Assembly: GCA_947374535.1 (NCBI GenBank)
Contig: CANCCJ010000003.1
Location: forward strand, 34,556-98,555
Source: Comamonadaceae bacterium
Lineage (GTDB): Bacteria > Pseudomonadota > Gammaproteobacteria > Burkholderiales > Burkholderiaceae
Reading direction: 5' to 3'
DNA: 64,000 bases
In this document: in pieces, positions 57,417 through 64,000 of the stretch
Layout: each line of letters starts with the position of its first letter
Numbering within the stretch: the stretch's first letter is position 1
The notes under the pieces: model-generated
What the model was told of the DNA's origin: nothing
Seen by the model: the letters and a program-made list of their open reading frames with translations, nothing else
The model's database searches: none
Made by a program: the position numbers and the translations under genes

Positions 57417-58502
57417 TTAAGCCCCGCATTGTTGGCAAAGGGCTTGGGCCACTTGGCGCAAACTTTCTGCGTGTCGGTCGTCAGCCACACAGGCCGTGGC
57501 TTCGTGGGTTTGCGTGAAGTTGCGCACCATCGACGAGGCATAGGTCGGGTCGTAGTGCAGCACCAGCAACTCGCGCACCACGTTTTCGATGTTGCCGGTG
57601 TGAACTTGTTCTTTCCAAGCCTCCACCACTGCTTTGCCGCGAATGGCCACCAAGGCGTCTAGGCGACGGCAGAACAAATCTTGGTCGTCCACGAAGAAGT
57701 TGTAGTCTTCCATCAGTAAAGCCACACGCTCGTCGAGGCTGAGTTGCAGCTCAAAGCAAGGGCTGTCGCGCATGGCGAGCATCAGCGATTCAGGGATGGA
57801 CAGGTTGCCCACTTTGCGGCTTTCAGACTCCACAAACACAGGTCGCGTTGGGTCAAAACTGCGCAGGGCTTGCCACACCAAGGTGTCAAAGCGTTTTTGG
57901 CTGGGCTGCGGTTGGCCCGGGATGTGGCCCAGCACCGAGCTGCGGTGGCAGGCCAAGTCTTCAAGGTCCAACACCTGCGCGCCTTCAGCAGCCAAGGCAT
58001 AAAGCAAACGCGTTTTGCCAGAGCCCGTGGGGCCAGAGATCACCTTGAATTGCAGCGGTGCCACGCGCTTAGGGATATCTTCGACGATGGCCGCGCGAAA
58101 GGCTTTGTAGCCACCTTCAATCAAGTTCACCTTGAAGCCAATTTGCCCCAGCACCAAGGACAGCGAGCCACTGCGCTTGCCGCCACGCCAGCAGTAAATC
58201 AGTGGTTGCCAGTTCTTGGGCAGCTCTAGCACGTCGCGTTGGATATGGCGTGCAATGTTGGCCGCCACCATGGCTGCACCGTGTTTTTGCGCTTCAAAGG
58301 CATTCACCTGCTTGTACATGGTGCCCACGAAGATGCGCTCTTCGTTGTTGAGCACGGGCCAGTTGACAGCGCCAGGCAGGTGGTCGAGCGCGTACTCGTC
58401 CTCGCTGCGTGCGTCGATGATGGTGCTGAAACCGCCGGGTGCGCCAAGGGGGATGGCCATGCGGCCCATGGCGTCTTGCGCCGAGATGAAGGTAACGCTC
58501 AC
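57417..58502 (-). CDS. mnmH: tRNA 2-selenouridine synthase MnmH (SelU)
   Basis: 361 residues. The N-terminal rhodanese domain has the catalytic Cys104 in IYCWRGGKRSGS, and the C-terminal P-loop is GPTGSGKT at 157-164. The enzyme geranylates 2-thiouridine at the tRNA wobble position and exchanges it for selenium using selenophosphate. SelD is not in the window. The ATG at 58502 is followed directly by the rhodanese fold. It runs head to tail behind the esterase gene with a gap of three bases. Confidence 0.95.
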   Translation of the reverse strand: MSVTFISAQDAMGRMAIPLGAPGGFSTIIDARSEDEYALDHLPGAVNWPVLNNEERIFVGTMYKQVNAFEAQKHGAAMVAANIARHIQRDVLELPKNWQPLIYCWRGGKRSGSLSLVLGQIGFKVNLIEGGYKAFRAAIVEDIPKRVAPLQFKVISGPTGSGKTRLLYALAAEGAQVLDLEDLACHRSSVLGHIPGQPQPSQKRFDTLVWQALRSFDPTRPVFVESESRKVGNLSIPESLMLAMRDSPCFELQLSLDERVALLMEDYNFFVDDQDLFCRRLDALVAIRGKAVVEAWKEQVHTGNIENVVRELLVLHYDPTYASSMVRNFTQTHEATACVADDRHAESLRQVAQALCQQCGA

Positions 58503-58505
58503 GGT

Positions 58506-59291
58506 TTATAAATTCTTTTTAATTTCGGGCCAAACGTTGGCCAACATGCGCGGGTGCGCTTCTGCTTTAGGGTGAATGCGGTCTGGCTGAAACAGTGAGG
58601 CGGCTTCTGGCACATCGGCAATGCCTTTGAGGAAAAACGGCACGAGGCCGGTGCGGTACTTTTTGGCCAGGTTGGCAAACATCACCGAGAACTTGGCGCT
58701 GTAGTCTGGTCCGTAGTTGGGCGGTATTTGCATGCCCACCAGCACCACGCGTGCGTTGACGGCGCGGCAGGCTTGAATCATGGCTTCGAGGTTGTTTTGT
58801 GTGCTGTCAAGGTCAAGGCCACGCAGGGCATCGTTGCCACCGAGTTCAATCACCACTTGCACAGGACGCACTTGGTCCAGCATCGCGGGCAGGCGAGAGC
58901 GGCCACCTGCCGTGGTGTCGCCGCTGATGCTGGCGTTCACGACGCGCACATCTGGCCGCGAAGCCTGTAGTTGGTCGGCTAGCAAAGCGACCCAGCCTTT
59001 GCCGCGTGGGATGCCGTATTCGGCGCTCAGTGAATCACCCAACACCAAAATCGTGGCAGCAGGTGCGCTGCCAGGCGGTGGGACAGCGCCTGTTGGCTGC
59101 ATGTAGTTTTGTGGGGGTTGAACGCGGCGGCGGTGTGGGCCCGTAGACGTGATTTCGCCCTCCATGCCTTGGCCCGTCGATGTGATGACTTGTTGCTGCG
59201 CCCAAGCCGTGTCGAGGCTCAGTACCCCTAGCCAACCAGCGCCCAGTGCACTCAAGTTAAAGTCGCGTCTCAACAACCCATTGCGCTTCAT
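58506..59291 (-). CDS. tesA: SGNH hydrolase, TesA/arylesterase type, with twin-arginine-like signal
   Basis: 261 residues. The signal region KRNGLLRRDFNLSALG contains RRDFNL, close to a twin-arginine motif, and is followed by a hydrophobic core and AWA. The catalytic blocks of the TesA group are GDSLS (Ser87), GGND (Asn153) and DRIHP (Asp237, His240). Between them lies a Pro-rich linker (PPQNYMQPTGAVPPPG) absent from E. coli TesA. The ATG at 59291 shares the tetranucleotide CATG with the start of the divergent ATPase gene, as in the tesA-ybbA pair of E. coli. Substrates are probably thioesters or lipids. Confidence 0.9.
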   Translation of the reverse strand: MKRNGLLRRDFNLSALGAGWLGVLSLDTAWAQQQVITSTGQGMEGEITSTGPHRRRVQPPQNYMQPTGAVPPPGSAPAATILVLGDSLSAEYGIPRGKGWVALLADQLQASRPDVRVVNASISGDTTAGGRSRLPAMLDQVRPVQVVIELGGNDALRGLDLDSTQNNLEAMIQACRAVNARVVLVGMQIPPNYGPDYSAKFSVMFANLAKKYRTGLVPFFLKGIADVPEAASLFQPDRIHPKAEAHPRMLANVWPEIKKNL

Positions 59292-59994
59292 GACCACGCC
59301 TTCATTTGAAAAATCATCCACATCGTCTTTGCCTTTGATGGCCGTGTCGCACTTGTCCAAATCGGTACAAGACGCTACAGGCACGCTAGACATTCTCCGC
59401 GATATCGACTTCACCTTAGCGCCCCAGCAATCGTTGGCCATTGTGGGCGCTTCGGGCTCGGGCAAAAGCACCTTGTTGTCCATCATGGCGGGCCTAGACA
59501 CGCCCACGCAGGGCACCGTGTGGCTGGGCGGCGTGGACATGTTTGCGATGGACGAAGATGCCCGCGCGGCAGTGCGTGCACGTCAGGTGGGTTTTGTGTT
59601 TCAAAGCTTTCAGCTCTTGGGCAACATGACTGCGCTTGAAAACGTCATGTTGCCTCTAGAACTGGCAGGCTTACCGAACCCCCGCGCAGCCGCTAAAGAC
59701 ATGTTGGTGCGTGTGGGCTTGGGCGAGCGCTTGGGCCATTACCCCAAAGTGCTGTCAGGCGGCGAACAGCAACGCGTGGCCTTGGCCCGCGCTTTTGTGG
59801 TCAAGCCCGCGTTGCTGCTGGCCGACGAGCCCACAGGCAGCCTAGACCACGCCAGCGGCGAGCGCATCATGGATTTGATGTTTGAGTTGAACAAAGAGCT
59901 TGGCACGACTTTGGTGTTGGTCACCCACGATTTGAAACTGGCTGAACGGTGCGACCAAGCCATCACGATTGAGGCCGGACAGGTCAAGGGATAA
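59290..59994 (+). CDS. ybbA: ABC transporter ATP-binding protein, YbbA/LolD-like
   Basis: 234 residues. Walker A is GASGSGKST, the Q-loop region FVFQSFQLL, the signature LSGGEQQRVALARA, Walker B LLLADEPTGSLD and the switch VTHD. I use ATG 59290 because LPLMAVSHLSKSV must form the first strand of the fold. An internal ATG at 59338 would cut it. The group powers MacB/FtsX-type permeases, but no permease gene follows; rlmB begins nine bases later. The partner must be encoded elsewhere or be missing. Confidence 0.9.
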   Translation: MTTPSFEKSSTSSLPLMAVSHLSKSVQDATGTLDILRDIDFTLAPQQSLAIVGASGSGKSTLLSIMAGLDTPTQGTVWLGGVDMFAMDEDARAAVRARQVGFVFQSFQLLGNMTALENVMLPLELAGLPNPRAAAKDMLVRVGLGERLGHYPKVLSGGEQQRVALARAFVVKPALLLADEPTGSLDHASGERIMDLMFELNKELGTTLVLVTHDLKLAERCDQAITIEAGQVKG

Positions 59995-60003
59995 TCAACC
60001 CAT

Positions 60004-60753
60004 ATGTCTTCAGCCCCTAAAGTTCTCTTCGGCTTTCACGCCGTTGGCGTGCGCGTTAAAACAGCGCCGCAATCCGTCATCGAAATCTACTTCGACCCCA
60101 CCCGTCGCGACGCCCGTATGCGTCAATTTGTGGACCGTGCCACCGAAGCCGGTATCCGTTTGATCGAGGCCGATGGCCCTCGTTTGGCTAAGCTGTCTGG
60201 TGGCCATGGTCACCAAGGTGTGGCCGCGCGCGTGAGCGAAATCAAACAAGTTCACTCACTGGACGAGTTGCTGGAAGGCATCGAAAAAGTTGAATCGCCG
60301 TTGATTTTGGTGCTTGATGGTGTGACCGATCCGCACAACCTAGGCGCGTGTTTGCGTGTGGCCGATGGAGCCGGTGCCCATGCGGTGATTGCCCCCAAAG
60401 ACCACGCCGTGGGCATTAACGCCACCGTGGCCAAAGTGGCCAGCGGTGCGGCCGAGACTGTGCCGTACTTCATGGTGACCAACTTGGCGCGCACCTTGAA
60501 TGAGCTGAAAGAGCGCAATATTTGGATCATCGGCACCAGTGACGATGCGCCTAAAACCTTGTACCAAGTCGACCTCAAAGGCCCCACGGCTTTGGTGTTG
60601 GGTGCCGAGGGCGATGGCATGCGTCAGCTCACACGCAAGACGTGTGATGAGCTCATCAGCATTCCGATGTGCGGCGGTGTGGAGAGCTTGAACGTGTCTG
60701 TGGCCAGTGGCGTTTGCTTGTACGAAGCGCGGCGTCAGCGAACTGCTTCTTAA
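60004..60753 (+). CDS. rlmB: 23S rRNA (guanosine-2251-2'-O)-methyltransferase RlmB
   Basis: A 249-residue SPOUT-class methyltransferase. An N-terminal L30e-like RNA-binding domain (FGFHAVGVRVKTAPQSV) precedes the TrmH-type knot. Motif 1 has LDGVTDPHNLGACLRVADG, motif 2 has VLGAEGDGMRQ and motif 3 has IPMCGGVESLNVSVASG. These are the RlmB-style signatures. It follows the ABC ATPase by nine bases and may be cotranscribed with it. It ends three bases from the convergent chromate-transporter gene. Confidence 0.95.
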   Translation: MSSAPKVLFGFHAVGVRVKTAPQSVIEIYFDPTRRDARMRQFVDRATEAGIRLIEADGPRLAKLSGGHGHQGVAARVSEIKQVHSLDELLEGIEKVESPLILVLDGVTDPHNLGACLRVADGAGAHAVIAPKDHAVGINATVAKVASGAAETVPYFMVTNLARTLNELKERNIWIIGTSDDAPKTLYQVDLKGPTALVLGAEGDGMRQLTRKTCDELISIPMCGGVESLNVSVASGVCLYEARRQRTAS

Positions 60754-60756
60754 TTT

Positions 60757-61353
60757 TCAGATCCAACCTAGGGCGCCTAGCAATGCGCCAACGCCAAGCA
60801 GCAACAGCAAATGCGTTTTGGTCTTCCACACAATGAGTGTGGTCACGGCGGTTAAGGCCCACAGCGGCCAATCACGCACAGGGTTCTCGTGGTTGCCGGT
60901 CAGCAACCAACCGGTGGCGATGAGTAGTGCAATCACGATGGGGGCCATGCCTGACTTGAAGGCTTTCACAGCCAGCATGTCGCGGTTGCGGTGTGCCCAT
61001 TGCGTGGCCACGAAGGTCAGGGTGCATGAGGGAATCATGATGCCCACCATGGTGATGAGCACGCCCCACAAAGCCAAGCCCACGGCCGGCCAACCAGCGG
61101 CTAAACCGCCACCCGCGTTGAGACCCACGTTCCACCCCATCAAGGCGATGAACATCACGTTCGGGCCGGGTGCGCCTTGCGCTAAGGCGATAGAGGATGT
61201 GAACTGTGTGTCGCTGAGCCAATGCGTTTCATCGACCAAGTAGCGGTGAATGTCGGGCGCGGTGGTGATGGCACCGCCCACGGCTAAGAGTGAGAGCGAG
61301 ATGAAGTGTAAAAACAGCGAGCCCCAATCGGCCAAGGCCAGGCTAACGTTCAT
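60757..61353 (-). CDS. chrA: Chromate transporter half (second of a split pair)
   Basis: 198 residues forming one CHR domain with about six membrane segments. The conserved block FLHFISLSLLAVGGAITTAP and the hallmark ALAQGAPGPNVMFIALMG identify the family. In ChrA two such domains are fused. Here they are separate genes whose products probably pair with opposite topology. The ATG overlaps the stop of the other half as ATGA. A longer frame upstream is only read-through of the neighbour. Substrate could be chromate or another oxyanion. Confidence 0.9.
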   Translation of the reverse strand: MNVSLALADWGSLFLHFISLSLLAVGGAITTAPDIHRYLVDETHWLSDTQFTSSIALAQGAPGPNVMFIALMGWNVGLNAGGGLAAGWPAVGLALWGVLITMVGIMIPSCTLTFVATQWAHRNRDMLAVKAFKSGMAPIVIALLIATGWLLTGNHENPVRDWPLWALTAVTTLIVWKTKTHLLLLLGVGALLGALGWI

Positions 61354-61949
61354 GCGGCACCTCGCTGCTTGATGCAGTGCGCGGCCCACACGCTGGACAG
61401 CGGCCCGAGTGTGAGCAGTACCCATGCCAATGGCAAACGCAGCAAGCCAATCGCCAAGAAGCTGATGGCACCAATGCCAATGCATGTGAGCATGCCCATG
61501 GGGTTGTTTTTCAAAGCGCCCATGAGCTTGATGCCCACGGCGGCAATGAGGCCTGCAGACACGGCACCCATGCCGCGCAACATGCCTTGTGCAGTCGGTG
61601 TGTCTGCAACACCAGCGACAGCTGCTGCAATCACCAACACAAGCACGGTCGGTGCCAATAGCAAACCGCTGAGCGCAGCGAGCGCGCCCGCGATACCAAA
61701 GTGGCGTCCACCCATCATGAGTGCAAGGTTCACCACATTAGGGCCGGGCAAGATTTGCGCGACAGCCCAGTCCTCGATGAATTCATCCAGCGTGAGCCAC
61801 TGTTTTTTATCCACGAGCTCGCGTTGCACCACGGCCAACACCCCTCCAAAGCCTTGCAAGGCCAAGAGTGTGAAGGAGATAAATAAATCTGTTTTGCTTT
61901 GTGGCGCCTTGGCCGCTGCGCTGCGATACACCTCGTTGGCTTCGCTCAT
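61350..61949 (-). CDS. chrA: Chromate transporter half (first of a split pair)
   Basis: 199 residues, the other CHR domain. A hydrophilic N-terminus leads into [32 protein letters not shown] and then [20 protein letters not shown], the matching hallmark. The stretches are cited as regions at about residues 22-53 and 64-82. ATGA overlaps link it to the short-chain dehydrogenase upstream and to the second half downstream. Split ChrA pairs are known in bacteria as short-chain CHR proteins. Confidence 0.9.
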   Translation of the reverse strand: MSEANEVYRSAAAKAPQSKTDLFISFTLLALQGFGGVLAVVQRELVDKKQWLTLDEFIEDWAVAQILPGPNVVNLALMMGGRHFGIAGALAALSGLLLAPTVLVLVIAAAVAGVADTPTAQGMLRGMGAVSAGLIAAVGIKLMGALKNNPMGMLTCIGIGAISFLAIGLLRLPLAWVLLTLGPLSSVWAAHCIKQRGAA

Positions 61950-62713
61950 AGTGTGAGACCACCGGCAACTTCGATCACCGTGCCGTTGATGTAGGCCGCT
62001 TCATCACTCGCCAAAAAGGCGTAAACGTTGGCAATGTCTTCAGGCTTGCCCAAGCGCTTCAGGGGTACGCGGGCAACCATCTCTGCGATGACTTTTTCTG
62101 GAATGGTTGCAAGGATGGGCGTGTCGATGAAGCCGGGTGCCACGGCATTTACACGAATGCCTTTGGGTCCGAGTTCACGACTCCATGTTTTGGTGAAACC
62201 AATCACGCCAAACTTAGTGGCTGCGTAGTTGGTTTGGCCGAAGTTGCCGTAGATGCCGACCACGGACGATGCATTCAAAATAACGCCGCTGCCTTGCGCC
62301 ACCATGGTGTCTGTCACGGCTTGCGCGCAATGGAATACGCCGCGCAGGTTGACATCAATCACGCGGTCGAACTGTTCCAACGTCATCTTTTGCAAACGCG
62401 CGTCTTGTGTGATGCCCGCGTTGTTGACCAAGACATCGATGCGGCCGAATTTGTCGAGCACCGTTTTCACCGTGGTGTCAACCATTTCGCGCTGCGTCAC
62501 ATCCATCACAAAACCCTGCGCTTGAACGCCCTTGGCTAGGCATTGCGCCACCGCCGCGTCAACCGCCACTTGCTTGACGTCACACACGATGACGATGGCA
62601 CCTTCTTGTGCAAATTTCAGCGCGGTGGCCAAGCCGATGCCTTGAGCCGCACCGGTGATGAGGCTGACCTTGCCCAGCAATCGCTGCGCCAGTGCGTGTT
62701 GTTTTGTATTCAT
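61946..62713 (-). CDS. Short-chain dehydrogenase/reductase, FabG-like
   Basis: 255 residues with the classical SDR plan. TGAAQGIG (20-27) binds NAD(P). Asp45 in VIVCDVKQ suggests NAD preference, NNAG is near 97-100, and the catalytic Ser150, Tyr163 and Lys167 are in [11 protein letters not shown] and TNYAATKFG. It resembles 3-oxoacyl-ACP or acetoacetyl-CoA reductases, but the substrate is unknown. The start codon has AAACTC upstream with no strong ribosome site. Its stop overlaps the chrA gene as ATGA. Confidence 0.92.
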   Translation of the reverse strand: MNTKQHALAQRLLGKVSLITGAAQGIGLATALKFAQEGAIVIVCDVKQVAVDAAVAQCLAKGVQAQGFVMDVTQREMVDTTVKTVLDKFGRIDVLVNNAGITQDARLQKMTLEQFDRVIDVNLRGVFHCAQAVTDTMVAQGSGVILNASSVVGIYGNFGQTNYAATKFGVIGFTKTWSRELGPKGIRVNAVAPGFIDTPILATIPEKVIAEMVARVPLKRLGKPEDIANVYAFLASDEAAYINGTVIEVAGGLTL

Positions 62714-62810
62714 GGCTTGAGTTTAAACATCGACTGCAGCCCTAGAGAAATTCCCAGCAATCAACCCGCGTGATTCAGCAAGCTCCCGAGGGTAAATCCG
62801 TAGAGTTCTA

Positions 62811-62888
62811 TTGAATTACTTAATGAATAATTAATCTCATAAATTAACTATTTATAGTTATTTAAAACAAAGAGAAAGATACAAATTT
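62811..62888 (+). promoter_or_regulatory. AT-rich regulatory region with operator-like dyad before the sugar transporter gene
   Basis: The perfect inverted repeat TAACTAT-TT-ATAGTTA occupies 62845-62860 and overlaps a -10-like TATAGT (62853-62858). The surrounding 80 bases are far more AT-rich than the rest of the window. A repressor covering this dyad would block transcription of the downstream gene. Confidence 0.5.
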
Positions 62889-64000
62889 ATGAAAATAAAT
62901 CAATTTTTATTGGCTGGAATGGCTGCGTTGTCAATGTCCGTGGTTGTGGCTGGTGAGGTGGAGGTACTTCATTACTGGACATCCGGGGGTGAGGCCAAGT
63001 CTGCGGCAGAACTTAAAAAAATGATGTTGGCTAAAGGTCACGCTTGGAAAGATTTCGCAGTTGCAGGTGGCGGTGGTGACAACGCGATGACAGTTTTAAA
63101 AAGTCGTGTTGTGTCGGGCAACCCGCCATCCGCTGCACAAATCAAAGGCCCTGCCATTCAAGAGTGGGCACAAGAAGGCGTGTTGACCAACTTGAATAGT
63201 GTGGCTCAAGCGGAGAACTGGGACAGCGTGTTACCTCAAGTGATTGCCAACGTCATGAAATACAAAGGCAACTATGTGGCAGCGCCCGTCAACGTGCATC
63301 GTGTGAATTGGATTTGGGCGAACCCAGAGGTAATGCAAAAATCTGGCGTTGCAAAAATGCCCGTCAACTACGAGGAGTTTTTTGCAGCCGCGGACAAGAT
63401 CAAAAAAGCGGGTTTCATTGCCGTGGCGCACGGTGGTCAGAACTGGCAAGACTTCACCACATTTGAATCAGTGGTGTTGGGCGTAGGCGGTGCCAAGTTT
63501 TACCAAGATGCATTGGTCAAACTCGATCCCAAAGCCTTGAACAGCGCGACCATGAAAAAGGCTTTGGAAACATTCCGCAAGATCAAGAGCTACACCGATG
63601 CGGCCTCACCAGGCCGCGATTGGAATTTGGCAACCGCCATGGTCATGCAGGGCAAAGCCGGCTTCCAATTCATGGGTGACTGGGCCAAGGGTGAATTTGT
63701 GGCCGCTGGTAAAAAGCCAGGCAAAGACTTCTTGTGTGCAGCTGCACCAGGCACAGCCAATGCCTACACCTTCAACGTGGACTCATTTGCCATGTTCAAG
63801 CTCAAAGATGCAGGCGCACAAAAAGCACAAGGCGATTTGGCCGCAGCCCTCATGAGCACCGACTTCCAAGAAGTCTTCAATCTCAACAAAGGCTCAATCC
63901 CCGTGCGCTTGAACATGTCAATGGCCAAGTTTGACGACTGCGCCAAGCTGTCTAGCAAAGACTTCGTGGACACCGCCAAGACGGGCGGCTTGGTCCCCTC
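62889..64000 (+). CDS. Carbohydrate ABC transporter substrate-binding protein (3' end outside the window)
   Basis: 370 codons are visible with no stop by base 64000. A signal peptide (MKINQFLLAGMAALSMSVVVAG) precedes the type 1 extracellular solute-binding fold with VEVLHYWTSGGEAKSAAEL. SRVVSGNPPSAAQIKGPAIQEWA, cited as about residues 74-96, is typical of the glucose/mannose-type family. The usual length is a little over 400 residues, so only the end is missing. Permease genes should follow. The start is ATG 62889 with a weak AGAGAAAG upstream. No lipobox Cys is present, so the protein is probably soluble in the periplasm. Confidence 0.92.
   Translation, partial: MKINQFLLAGMAALSMSVVVAGEVEVLHYWTSGGEAKSAAELKKMMLAKGHAWKDFAVAGGGGDNAMTVLKSRVVSGNPPSAAQIKGPAIQEWAQEGVLTNLNSVAQAENWDSVLPQVIANVMKYKGNYVAAPVNVHRVNWIWANPEVMQKSGVAKMPVNYEEFFAAADKIKKAGFIAVAHGGQNWQDFTTFESVVLGVGGAKFYQDALVKLDPKALNSATMKKALETFRKIKSYTDAASPGRDWNLATAMVMQGKAGFQFMGDWAKGEFVAAGKKPGKDFLCAAAPGTANAYTFNVDSFAMFKLKDAGAQKAQGDLAAALMSTDFQEVFNLNKGSIPVRLNMSMAKFDDCAKLSSKDFVDTAKTGGLVP

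Overview
The window reads as core chromosome of a betaproteobacterium, most likely Comamonadaceae (Limnohabitans- or Rhodoferax-like). This rests on gene order and protein resemblance, not on a database search. The supporting orders are ndk-rlmN-pilW-rodZ-ispG-hisS-yfgM-bamB-der-hfq-hflX-hflK-hflC-hisZ-purA, divergent bamD/rluD, aceE-aceF-lpdA with a lipoyl domain fused to E3, and prpE next to sucA-sucB-lpd. Leucine is very often TTG, and GTG or TTG starts are frequent. I found no tRNA, rRNA, CRISPR array, integrase, transposase or phage gene.

Bases 1-8187: a truncated PAS-domain membrane sensor is divergent from the pyruvate dehydrogenase operon (aceE, aceF, lpdA), which ends in a strong terminator. 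Bases 8419-15730 are all on the minus strand. They hold an unrecognised protein with an oxygenase-like His-x-Asp motif, a SpoIIAA-like protein, a DEDDy exonuclease coupled to the ribosome-assembly GTPase RbgA, a DTW-domain tRNA-modifying enzyme, and a five-gene run (GNAT, J-domain protein, three unrecognised proteins).

Bases 15852-23358: dusC with a coupled small acidic protein, an MFS carrier, a stand-alone YcaO protein, a VOC protein, a divergent RluF-type pseudouridine synthase, an NlpC/P60 hydrolase and an isochorismatase-like hydrolase. Bases 23474-31275: prpE, then the 2-oxoglutarate dehydrogenase genes with their own E3. Acyl-CoA and 2-oxoacid metabolism therefore occupies two large blocks. 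Bases 31300-35182: zapE, a periplasmic coiled-coil protein and a DinG/YoaA-type helicase, joined by ATGA overlaps. Next come divergent bamD and rluD, then scpB-rluB.

Bases 39309-55317: the conserved housekeeping string from ndk to purA plus a phosphoribosyltransferase. It covers nucleotide supply, rRNA modification, isoprenoid and histidine metabolism, outer-membrane assembly, ribosome assembly, Hfq and the HflKC complex. Two members, PilW/PilF and RodZ, are clearly shorter than usual. Bases 55383-64000: a cystathionine beta-lyase-like enzyme, a DUF2189 membrane protein, mnmH, an SGNH esterase and an ABC ATPase whose divergent start codons overlap, rlmB, a split chromate-transporter pair coupled to a short-chain dehydrogenase, and the start of a sugar ABC transporter gene behind an AT-rich regulatory region.

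Nothing here is obviously a new defence or mobile system. The least explained items are the J-domain cluster (12366-15191), the oxygenase-like protein (8419-9318), the truncated RodZ and PilW, and the zapE/coiled-coil/helicase coupling.
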